Origin: Pseudomonadales bacterium
GTDB taxonomy: Bacteria > Pseudomonadota > Gammaproteobacteria > Pseudomonadales > DC-out160
Assembly (NCBI GenBank): GCA_016765265.1
Contig: JAESQG010000093.1
Location: 1-12,906 of the forward strand
Direction: 5' to 3'
Length of the DNA stretch: 12,906 bases
How positions within the stretch are numbered: the first letter of the stretch is position 1; the number at the start of each line of letters is the position of its first letter. Positions 1-6,872 of the stretch are shown in pieces. Both the position numbers and the translations under genes were made by a program. The notes below the pieces were generated by a model. It was not told the origin of the DNA, made no database searches, and worked only from the letters and a program-made list of their open reading frames with translations.

Positions 1-987
1 TGACACTCCGTTTAGGGCCTCCCAAAAAATGCTGTTCGCAACGCCGGGGTCCACAACGATAGCGGCTAAGTTGACGATGTCACCACTTAAAACCCAAACA
101 TCCTCACCTGCCGCTATAACCGGAGTGTTTCCTTCGTCGTAAAAGGGATTTCCGCCTTCATTTAATTCGAATACACTGGGTCTAGCATCACCGTCATGAT
201 CTTCGTAACTATAGTCTTCTTCCGTAAACATTGGCCCTTCAGTCTCTCTGGAAAAATCCACCTCCCTAGACCCGCTAACCAGCAGGAATTCATCACCATT
301 TTCCGTCAACAAATAATGACTCACTGAAAAGGAATAAGCTCTTCTTTTCAAGTCGCTAAGCGTAATCTCAAATTGATCGTTTTGAGTGTTATAGATCATT
401 TCAATTATTTCGTCGTCAAATTCAATAACCGTTTTTATTACTGCACCGACAGGTAAACTATCCGGCGCTAGGACCTTAGCTGCCGCTATAAAAATACCAC
501 CTACAACAGCGTCATTTTCGTTTACCAAAGGGTTTCGACCTTCTTCAATTTCTTGCAGAGTTGAAACACCATCGTTATCTACATCGTCATAGCTGTAGTC
601 TCCAGCACTAAAAACAACTAGAGCAATACCGAAGGTAAAGTCATATTCCTCACTTATGCTCGCTACCAACAAATTTTCTTGTTTATGGTAAAAATTAACG
701 GTGAAGGTGTGCACACGTTTTTGCAGCCCCGCCTCAAAAACATAGGAAACCGTAGCCCCGTCATCGCTTAGAGTCATCAGATACACCGTCTCCCCAACCA
801 CCAATTCCGCCCTAAAATTGGAAGAATCCGCGGCCAATAAATGTATCATCTCTGGGACGGCAATAACGTGTTGGGAGTCGCCAATAATCTTCCCTGAATC
901 TTCATCATCTGATCTATCGCTTGCTCCACACGCAACAAGCCCGAGCACTACAAATAACCCCAAGAATACGCTGTAGTTAATTCTCAT
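1..987 (-). CDS. Secreted lipoprotein with duplicated DxDxDG module and PKD-like domain (3' end outside window)
   Basis: The frame is open from ATG at 987 to the left edge, giving 329 residues with no stop, so the C-terminus lies outside. The start is followed by a hydrophobic stretch and a lipobox L17-V-A-C20. Position +2 is Gly, which in Gram-negatives favours outer-membrane sorting by Lol. The mature part contains two similar modules of about 128 residues. Each is a beta-rich stretch followed by an acidic DxDxDG-type loop and a short helix ending in NP: D130-YSYDDVDNDG-140 to NPL, and D258-YSYEDHDGD-267 to NPF. These loops resemble bacterial TSP3-like or EF-hand-like calcium loops. From about residue 288 the text resembles the start of a PKD/K319-type domain (AGEDVWVLSGDIVNL, then VDPG and IFWE). 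It lies 48 bp downstream of the Ig-like gene on the same strand, so co-transcription is likely. A surface or periplasmic binding or structural role is inference; the exact function is unknown. Confidence 0.85.
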   Translation of the reverse strand, partial: MRINYSVFLGLFVVLGLVACGASDRSDDEDSGKIIGDSQHVIAVPEMIHLLAADSSNFRAELVVGETVYLMTLSDDGATVSYVFEAGLQKRVHTFTVNFYHKQENLLVASISEEYDFTFGIALVVFSAGDYSYDDVDNDGVSTLQEIEEGRNPLVNENDAVVGGIFIAAAKVLAPDSLPVGAVIKTVIEFDDEIIEMIYNTQNDQFEITLSDLKRRAYSFSVSHYLLTENGDEFLLVSGSREVDFSRETEGPMFTEEDYSYEDHDGDARPSVFELNEGGNPFYDEGNTPVIAAGEDVWVLSGDIVNLAAIVVDPGVANSIFWEALNGVS

Positions 988-1035
988 TAATTCCACACTG
1001 CCTTAATTTTTCACATAAATATTTAAAACTAACGG

Positions 1036-1740
1036 TCACAGACTGCCTGGAAGATCGGCGGTTACTTCAAAAGGCTCAGTCAAACCTGCGTCAGTAAATC
1101 CACTCTCCGGCCCAACATCTCCTGAACCACCTGCGGAGGCCGCAGCACCCACAACGATCGCACCCAAGCCAATCCATAACCATTTACGTTTGAAGGATAT
1201 TTTATTTTTTGACGTTGATCCCCCTCCGAATAGCGGTACTTCGCTATTCGCAATGGACAGTCTCAACGGAGCAATAGCGTAGCCACGCATAACAGCGTTG
1301 CCGGCTAAATCAATCGCTACGATGTAGTAATCGACCCAAAGTGTATTGTGCTCGTGCCCAGGTTTACTTAAGGCTATAGCCGGGATTAGCGCTTTATAAC
1401 TATCCGTGTTGGTTATTCGAGTCATTGGTAGGTGGCGATACTTTTCTTCGCTAAGCAATTTGAAATAAACAGTTACGGATGCAATACCGATGTCATCAGT
1501 AACTAGGGTAGAAACAACGACATCTTTTCCCGCTTCAAAAGGCGTAACAATTTCATCATGAAGCAACATAGGCGCATCAATATCCAACTCCGCAGCGCTA
1601 GCGGTGCTCTGCCAAACATTGCTGCAAGCCCAGACTGCACCGACGAACACAACCACAAAAAACTGGCTGTTAACTAACGATATTCTGAGAGTCCAAATAA
1701 AAGTGACAACACTCACGACGTATTCTTTTGTACTACACAT
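1036..1740 (-). CDS. Secreted Ig-like domain protein with C-terminal membrane segment
   Basis: I do not recognise a named family. With ATG at 1740 the product is 234 residues. A Sec-type signal follows a long n-region: the hydrophobic core is about 26-44 (QFFVVVFVGAVWA), with a signal peptidase I site near ASA49|A50. VWAC is a poor lipobox, so a lipoprotein is unlikely. Residues about 57-163 form a beta-sandwich-like domain with DDIGIASVTVYFK (82-94) and YYIVAIDLAGN (138-148), the pattern of Ig/CARDB-like periplasmic domains. A KRKW motif then precedes a Gly/Ala-rich hydrophobic segment (about 187-204) and an acidic tail of about 30 residues. The positive charges sit before this segment, opposite to the positive-inside rule for an exported protein, so it may be an outer-membrane or assembly segment. 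The start is uncertain. The frame stays open upstream to an ATG at 1989, but the buried signal peptide argues for ATG 1740, ATG 1752 or GTG 1716. Confidence 0.7.
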   Translation of the reverse strand: MCSTKEYVVSVVTFIWTLRISLVNSQFFVVVFVGAVWACSNVWQSTASAAELDIDAPMLLHDEIVTPFEAGKDVVVSTLVTDDIGIASVTVYFKLLSEEKYRHLPMTRITNTDSYKALIPAIALSKPGHEHNTLWVDYYIVAIDLAGNAVMRGYAIAPLRLSIANSEVPLFGGGSTSKNKISFKRKWLWIGLGAIVVGAAASAGGSGDVGPESGFTDAGLTEPFEVTADLPGSL

Positions 1741-2026
1741 ACCAAAAGTCATCCTGTATACACCAAATAACACGCTTTGGCTAAACGAACACTGATTTCT
1801 ATAAAAACTAATATATTTCAATAGTTTATCACTGAACTCGGGCGAGAGAAAACAACCTAAGCGGATATCCCACGGAGATGGTAACGAAAATTTGAGCGCA
1901 CATTCTAACCTAAACCTCGCAGCAACACCACGAGGCTGAAGACGGAGCACAAGCTCAATCATACTTTCTTTGAATTCCACTATACTCATCTACAAAGATA
2001 CAATTCAAATTAAGGCACCACTTTAG
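1741..2026. promoter_or_regulatory. Divergent intergenic region between Ig-like gene and HDOD gene
   Basis: These 286 bases lie between two diverging genes and should hold both promoters. For the HDOD gene I see a -10-like TATACT at 1981-1986, but no good -35 at 16-18 bp. AAGG at 2013-2016 is a usable ribosome-binding site before ATG 2027. On the minus strand a TATACA sits at about 1755-1760, very close to the candidate starts, so it is not convincing. The minus-strand reading frame is open through most of the region (to ATG 1989), which complicates the picture. I see no strong inverted repeat or terminator. Confidence 0.3.
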
Positions 2027-2881
2027 ATGACAATTGATAAGCAAAAGCTTTTGACATCCCTGGAATCCGTACCGGCGTTCCCCGCCAGTGTGCATAAAAT
2101 TCTGGAAATGACCTCGCGCATAGATTGCCAACCTAAAGAACTAGTAGGTGTTATTGAACACGATCCCATTTTAACTATTAAGGTTCTCAAGCTGGTCAAT
2201 TCCGCCTATTTTGGATTGTCCCGTGAAGTCACTTCAATAGCTCATGCAGTTGTCTATGTTGGACTCAATACGATAAAAAATGTGGCCATCAGCGTTGCTG
2301 CAACTGGCGTGCTACCTAAGGAAAATAAAGCCGGTCTAGATATGAATGGTTTTTGGTTGCACTCATTGTCTGTAGGGGTCATTGGTCGGATGCTAGCTCG
2401 TTTAAAAAAATTACCACAAACAGAAGTCGCTAATTATTTTGTTGCAGGATTACTTCACGACATAGGAAAAATATTCCTAGCACATTTTCATGCCATCGAA
2501 TATCAAGAAGTACTACTAGAGCAAAGTAACAGCAATACTCCAATTTATGAAATCGAAGAAAACCTTCTAGGTATTTCACACGCCACACTGGGCGGTAAAC
2601 TTGCCGAAAAATGGGAACTACCCGGTGAGCTTATTAAAAGTATTTTACATCATCACGATATCGCTAATCACACCGACGCCGGCGATTTAGAGATTGGTTT
2701 ATCCTGTGCCAATAAAGTGGCAAACTACTTGCTCAGCAAACAAAATGATGACCAACTTCAAAGCCCCGAATTAAGCACCATAGAAATGCAATGGTTGGGT
2801 ATGTCAGTACAAGACGCTTTAAGTTCAATGGAAGAATTAGACAGCGAAATAGACAAAGCCAAAATGTTCATTGAGAATTAA
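2027..2881 (+). CDS. HDOD domain signalling protein
   Basis: The 284-residue product is almost entirely an HDOD domain (about residues 10-210). HDOD proteins are HD-superfamily modules common beside c-di-GMP, chemotaxis and stress-signalling genes; they usually act by protein contacts and a catalytic activity is rarely shown. Family hallmarks are PAFPASVHKILEM near the N-terminus, the LVNSAYFGL segment (56-64), FWLHSLSVG (H112), GLLHDIGK (H144-D145), GISHATLGG (H185) and ILHHHD (208-211). Thus the HD pair and the surrounding histidines are all kept. The C-terminal 70 residues are helical and acidic, with no second domain. No signal peptide or membrane segment is seen, so it is cytoplasmic. 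The MBL-fold gene begins 13 bp after its stop, so the two are probably one transcript. The ATG start has AAGG 11 bases upstream. Confidence 0.9.
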   Translation: MTIDKQKLLTSLESVPAFPASVHKILEMTSRIDCQPKELVGVIEHDPILTIKVLKLVNSAYFGLSREVTSIAHAVVYVGLNTIKNVAISVAATGVLPKENKAGLDMNGFWLHSLSVGVIGRMLARLKKLPQTEVANYFVAGLLHDIGKIFLAHFHAIEYQEVLLEQSNSNTPIYEIEENLLGISHATLGGKLAEKWELPGELIKSILHHHDIANHTDAGDLEIGLSCANKVANYLLSKQNDDQLQSPELSTIEMQWLGMSVQDALSSMEELDSEIDKAKMFIEN

Positions 2882-2894
2882 GGAAAACACTTTA

Positions 2895-3776
2895 ATGAAA
2901 ATCCGACTACGTGGTTGCCGGGGATCAATACCGGTACCAGGCCCAACTACCGTAAAATATGGCGGCAACACCACCTGCCATGAAATCATTACCGATGATG
3001 GCGACCTTGTTATCATCGATGGTGGTAGCGGTATTCGTCAATTAGGATTAGATCAGATGGCCCATCTCCCCCTCAAGGTCACCCTATTAATAACACACAC
3101 TCACTGGGATCACATACAAGGGATTCCATTTTACACACCCCTATTCGTACCCGGCAACAAGATACAAATCTGTGGTACTTTTGATCCAGTATACGGGAAG
3201 GAGTTAAGAGATATCCTAGCTGGACAAATGGAATATTGTTATTTCCCAATCTGTGAAAGTGAACTAAACGCAGACATAACTTATACTGATCTTCAAGAAA
3301 ACGATGAAATAACACTTGGCTCCACCACCATCACTCCCATAATAATGTCTCACCCCGTACTAAACTACGGATATCGTATTGCATCCAAGGGGAAATCTTT
3401 TTTCTTTACTGGTGACTATGAACCCGCCACTAACATCTATCAACCCAACGAAGAAGGATATGAACTCTATCAACAAATAGTTGATGAACAAAACCAAGTT
3501 ATCTGCGACTTTATGAAAGACGTAGATGTTGCCGTTATGGATGCCCAATACACCAGTGAAGAATACGCGACCAAACAAGGATGGGGACACGGCACTTATG
3601 ATAGCTGCATCTCGCTCGCGGAAAAAGCAAAGGTAAAAAAACTCTACCTCACTCACCATGACCCCACTAGGACAGATGATCAATTGGACTACATTTATTC
3701 TGAACTGCAAGAAAAATATGCCCATATAAATTGTGATATCCAAATGGCCAAAGAAGGTGTTGAAATAGTTTTATAG
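2895..3776 (+). CDS. MBL-fold metallo-hydrolase (PhnP/RNase Z-like, COG1235 type)
   Basis: Starting at ATG 2895 the product is 293 residues and opens with MKIRLRGCRGSIPVPGP, the usual N-terminus of this family. AAGGA at 2880-2884 serves as ribosome-binding site. A TTG at 2871 in the same frame would overlap the HDOD gene and adds eight unneeded residues. The metal-binding set is complete: HTHWDH (H68, H70, D72, H73), SHP (H153), TGDYE (D174) and LTHHDP (H254, H255). VMDAQYT (D216) and GWGHGT (H232) are further family motifs. Relatives are Zn-dependent phosphodiesterases of the PhnP, RNase Z and cyclic-nucleotide phosphodiesterase group; the substrate cannot be read from sequence. No export signal is present, so it is cytoplasmic. 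Coupling with the HDOD gene suggests a role in the same signalling output, which is inference. Confidence 0.88.
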   Translation: MKIRLRGCRGSIPVPGPTTVKYGGNTTCHEIITDDGDLVIIDGGSGIRQLGLDQMAHLPLKVTLLITHTHWDHIQGIPFYTPLFVPGNKIQICGTFDPVYGKELRDILAGQMEYCYFPICESELNADITYTDLQENDEITLGSTTITPIIMSHPVLNYGYRIASKGKSFFFTGDYEPATNIYQPNEEGYELYQQIVDEQNQVICDFMKDVDVAVMDAQYTSEEYATKQGWGHGTYDSCISLAEKAKVKKLYLTHHDPTRTDDQLDYIYSELQEKYAHINCDIQMAKEGVEIVL

Positions 3777-3833
3777 ACTACAACTCACTAACGACAGTTT
3801 GACAACGGTAACCGGTCACCTACCGAATCCCCC

Positions 3834-6149
3834 TTAGGAACTAGCAAACAAACGATTTAACTGCAGCTTCCAAGCAACCAGACCAATCCGGTCGAACATA
3901 ATTAAACAGGCGGGTAAAAACAACAAATCCAAGACTAACGCAATAATAATAATAGGACATAGCATTTGGGCGGCAGTCACCATGGGACCAAAGTGAGATA
4001 AGAGTAATGTGCTCATTCCGATAGAAATAGCAAAGGTAGTAATCACCAAGGCAGATCCAGCGGAATGAAAAGCATAACGAATACCCTCCTCAGCGGTTTC
4101 TCCGCGCCTTCTAGACTCGATATACTTACTCAGGAAATGAACTGTATCATCCACCACTAGACCAATACTAATACTAAATGTCATGGCCGCCACCATATTA
4201 ACTTCCTTAATAAATATACCCCACAAACCATAAATAATTGCTGCTGGAAATAGATTGGGAATCAAACTAATAAAGCCGTATTTAAAAGATCCCAACCCTA
4301 CGATCAACGTTAGTGTAATGAGAATAAAAGCAAATGCAGAACCACCAATCATACTTTTGGTAACCACCTCACCCAGACTAGTAAACATCAAGGTTCGACT
4401 TGATCCTTCCACTTTATATTGTGGTGCATTTTTTTCAAACCAGGTCAGAGCATATCCATGTAAGTCGGCTAGAGTTTGGTTGTCGGACTTTTTCATAGAG
4501 ACCATCAAACGAACACCTGAACGATTGGTGTTAATGTCCTTGTCAATATCAAAACCTTGCGGTAACGACAGTTCGTACATCAAAAAAAATTGTGATATGA
4601 GCTCTCTATTTTCGGGGACTACTTTCCAAGCTGGATCATTGCCATGCATAGCCTGATTGATATTTTTAATTATATCTACATAGCTGAACACGTTAGTGAC
4701 ACCCTCTTGTTCTCGATACCATTTAGAAAAGTCATCTAAAACAGTCAAATATTCAGGCTCGTTAATTGCCCCCTCCTCTCCACTGTTGATGCTGTAGATG
4801 ATATGTTGAACGCTAGATAAGTGCTTATTGCCAAATTCAATCGCTTGGCGAAATTCAATTTCTTCATCGAAATATGCTGTAATACTATCGTTAAATTTAT
4901 TCTGTGGAATAAACGAAACAACAACGACAATTCCAACTAGAAATATAATAAGTATCCTATCACTCTGTCTAATACTAAAGGTAGCCAATATATCCATTAA
5001 AGCACTATGCAAAGAGGGCTTAGGCTTAGGCGAAGGCAACCAGAGTACTAAGGCAGGGAACAACGTCATCGACAATACAAAGGCTCCCATCACGCCAAAC
5101 GCAGCAATGTTGCCGAAAGCGTGAAATGCTGGAGAAGCACTAAAATTCATGCCCAAAAAACCGATGGCTGTAGTAATGCTAGTAAGGAAAATGGGTTTAA
5201 TATTTGCTTGCAGACTTTTAAGCAACGCATCCTCCTGTGACATTCCTGCGCCTCGGTTATTCACTAAATGTGTCAATAGGTGTATAGCATCAGCCATCGC
5301 TAGCACAATCACCATCAACGGAGCCATCACAGAAGTGGGCGTTAAGAGCGTCCCAACTAGCGCTGCGCCGCCCATACACACAATGACAGAAGTAATAATA
5401 ATACTACTCGTTACTACAATCGCCGACAAGGATCGCAATAACACACCGATAATAACAAAACATATCACCAATACAAAAGGCATCAATGTCCCTAAATCAT
5501 GCTTAATAATCTCAATAAAAGATTGTTCTAAAAAAACCCCTCCGCTGATATATATTCTTGTGCCCGGATATAACCGTTCCATCTCCGACCTCAGGTTCCT
5601 CGCAGCAACCGCAACCTCCTCTAATATTTCCATTCTGTCGCCATCGGGCAACACCAGGCTGACCACTACGGCTGTGGCGGAACCTTTTAAATTTGTAATA
5701 AGATTAGACAGAAAAGCGTTGCCTGCTGCATAGGACTGAAGCTCGACTATGTCCTCATTCGTTAGAACCTCAGCTGACTCAATAAAATACTCTACGGTAA
5801 GAGAATCCTCATCAGCATTAGTGCGCTGATAATTCACTAACGAATCAACCCGCATGGAATAGGGTAATTGCCACGCAAACCTAGTCATGGACTCAATTGC
5901 CATTAAATTTTCAACCGTATAAATGGACCCTCCATTAGGCTCAATCAGAAACACCAAGCTATCACTTTCGAGAAACTCTTCTTCTATTGATTCCAATGTC
6001 TGAAGATATATATTGTCCTCGCTAAACAATACTTTGAAATCACCTGTCAACGCCAAACGCGGTATTTGAAACCCCAAGAGTACACAGATAATTAAAGAAA
6101 TAAAAAAAAGAACAACACGACGTTGAACTAAAAAACGAGCCAATTGCAT
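3834..6149 (-). CDS. RND-superfamily exporter, MMPL/COG1033 type
   Basis: The 771-residue inner-membrane protein has the two-fold RND layout. TM1 is at about 11-29, followed by a periplasmic loop (about 31-217) and a bundle of five TMs (about 222-372). TM7 is at about 398-415, followed by a second loop (416-597) and a final bundle of five TMs (about 600-755). Matching intramembrane motifs occur in both halves: VLAMADAIHLL (282-292) and GLVVDDTVHFL (663-673). The acidic residues there, notably D667/D668, are the expected proton-relay positions. The length is typical of the 'predicted exporter of the RND superfamily' group. Substrates of that group are mostly unknown; lipids or hydrophobic molecules are suggested for MMPL relatives. 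GAGGG at 6157-6161 lies seven bases before ATG 6149. It is 147 bp downstream of the cheY-like gene on the same strand and converges with the MBL gene. No membrane-fusion or outer-membrane partner is in the window. Confidence 0.92.
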   Translation of the reverse strand: MQLARFLVQRRVVLFFISLIICVLLGFQIPRLALTGDFKVLFSEDNIYLQTLESIEEEFLESDSLVFLIEPNGGSIYTVENLMAIESMTRFAWQLPYSMRVDSLVNYQRTNADEDSLTVEYFIESAEVLTNEDIVELQSYAAGNAFLSNLITNLKGSATAVVVSLVLPDGDRMEILEEVAVAARNLRSEMERLYPGTRIYISGGVFLEQSFIEIIKHDLGTLMPFVLVICFVIIGVLLRSLSAIVVTSSIIITSVIVCMGGAALVGTLLTPTSVMAPLMVIVLAMADAIHLLTHLVNNRGAGMSQEDALLKSLQANIKPIFLTSITTAIGFLGMNFSASPAFHAFGNIAAFGVMGAFVLSMTLFPALVLWLPSPKPKPSLHSALMDILATFSIRQSDRILIIFLVGIVVVVSFIPQNKFNDSITAYFDEEIEFRQAIEFGNKHLSSVQHIIYSINSGEEGAINEPEYLTVLDDFSKWYREQEGVTNVFSYVDIIKNINQAMHGNDPAWKVVPENRELISQFFLMYELSLPQGFDIDKDINTNRSGVRLMVSMKKSDNQTLADLHGYALTWFEKNAPQYKVEGSSRTLMFTSLGEVVTKSMIGGSAFAFILITLTLIVGLGSFKYGFISLIPNLFPAAIIYGLWGIFIKEVNMVAAMTFSISIGLVVDDTVHFLSKYIESRRRGETAEEGIRYAFHSAGSALVITTFAISIGMSTLLLSHFGPMVTAAQMLCPIIIIALVLDLLFLPACLIMFDRIGLVAWKLQLNRLFASS

Positions 6150-6296
6150 CTGTAATCCCTCACGTTTTACTGTACTGAACCTAGTATGATTAGATTCTTA
6201 TATGTCAGGGATCTAAAACGGGAATAGTTCTAAACACCTATAAAGCAAGCTAAAATAGTAGAATCAGCTAATCCAGAAGAATCAACCGCTACAACT

Positions 6297-6659
6297 TCAA
6301 CTTAATAGTTTTCTTAAAATGGGTAAAAGTTTTTCATCGTTGACGGGTTTTACGACCCAACCAGTCGCACCTGCTTTTTTACCTTCCTCTATTTTACCAA
6401 CTGCGCTTTCTGTACTCACTACTAGGATAGGCACACCTTTGTAGGTGCTTAGTTTTCTAAGCCGGCGGGTCAATTCTATTCCGTTACACTCAGGCATATA
6501 CAGATCTGTGAGAATCAAATCGTAGCGTTTTTTAGTGGCTGCCAGAAAAGCTTGTTTCCCATCATCAACCAAATCAACATCATATCCATCCATGCATAAT
6601 ATATTCTTAAACATATTTCGCATTACTAGTTGATCATCAGCTACTAGAATTGAAGCCAT
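6297..6659 (-). CDS. Stand-alone CheY-like response regulator
   Basis: The 120-residue product is a single receiver domain with no output domain. The acidic pocket is D8-D9, the phosphoacceptor is D52 in LILTDLYMP, the switch Thr is T83 and the conserved Lys is K104 in WVVKP. The segment AGATGWVVKPV matches chemotaxis-type single-domain regulators rather than transcription-factor receivers, so output is likely by protein contact. AGAAGA a few bases upstream can act as ribosome-binding site for ATG 6659. The gene lies between the REC-PAS-GGDEF-EAL gene and the exporter, all on the same strand. A possible promoter of its own (6702-6729) and an AT-rich dyad lie upstream. No cognate kinase is in the window. 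It could be a motility CheY, but there is no CheA, CheW or flagellar gene nearby to support that. Confidence 0.9.
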   Translation of the reverse strand: MASILVADDQLVMRNMFKNILCMDGYDVDLVDDGKQAFLAATKKRYDLILTDLYMPECNGIELTRRLRKLSTYKGVPILVVSTESAVGKIEEGKKAGATGWVVKPVNDEKLLPILRKLLS

Positions 6660-6701
6660 ATTGTCTTCTGATTAGAAAGGTAAATATCGTGTTGTGCTAA
6701 A

Positions 6702-6729
6702 AGTATAGCGCTTTGTTTCGATCAGTCAC
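6702..6729 (-). promoter_or_regulatory. Possible sigma70-type promoter for the cheY-like gene
   Basis: On the minus strand a TATACT -10-like box (plus-strand positions 6702-6707) lies 16 bp from GTGACT (6724-6729), which keeps the TGAC core of a -35 box. A start near 6695 would leave a leader of about 36 nt before ATG 6659. The match is moderate and was found by eye, so it is a suggestion only. Confidence 0.3.
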
Positions 6730-6750
6730 CCATTGAAAGCAACTTTAAAT

Positions 6751-6776
6751 AATATTTATTTTAGGAAATAAATATT
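6751..6776. repeat. AT-only inverted repeat upstream of the cheY-like gene
   Basis: A perfect 11-bp inverted repeat, aatatttattt (6751-6761) and aaataaatatt (6766-6776), is separated by the 4-base loop tagg. All stem pairs are A-T. It lies just upstream of the possible promoter at 6702-6729, centred near -68, where an UP element, a regulator operator or a nucleoid-protein site could sit. It has no GC stem, so it is not a typical intrinsic terminator. It may be chance in AT-rich intergenic DNA. Confidence 0.4.
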
Positions 6777-6872
6777 TATATATGGCCTTTGGCTTACTGT
6801 GCAGCTGTCAGGTAATCAAGGATACACAGGGACTGAACACAGGCCTCTAGGGAGAAAAAGGTAGAGAACGCA

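Noticed and set aside
1604..1795. Plus-strand 63-codon ORF opposite the Ig-like gene signal region
   Set aside because: It is antisense to the signal-peptide coding part, with no ribosome-binding site and no recognisable features.
3807..3820. Imperfect palindrome GGTAACCGGTCACC between the convergent MBL and exporter genes
   Set aside because: It is short, has one mismatched pair and no T-tract, so it does not qualify as an intrinsic terminator; the 57-bp gap holds nothing else I can call.
5149..5733. Plus-strand ORF of 194 codons inside the exporter gene
   Set aside because: It lies antisense to the clearly conserved RND membrane segments, has low-complexity composition typical of a shadow frame, and shows no domain motif.
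6150..6296. Search for a terminator or promoter between the cheY-like gene and the exporter
   Set aside because: CTGACA occurs on the minus strand, but no -10 box lies at a proper distance; no stem with a T-tract was found.
6777..6872. Possible hairpin downstream of the GGDEF-EAL gene
   Set aside because: Only short stems such as GCC-AAA-GGC and the CAGCTG palindrome are present, without a following T-run, so a terminator call is not supported.
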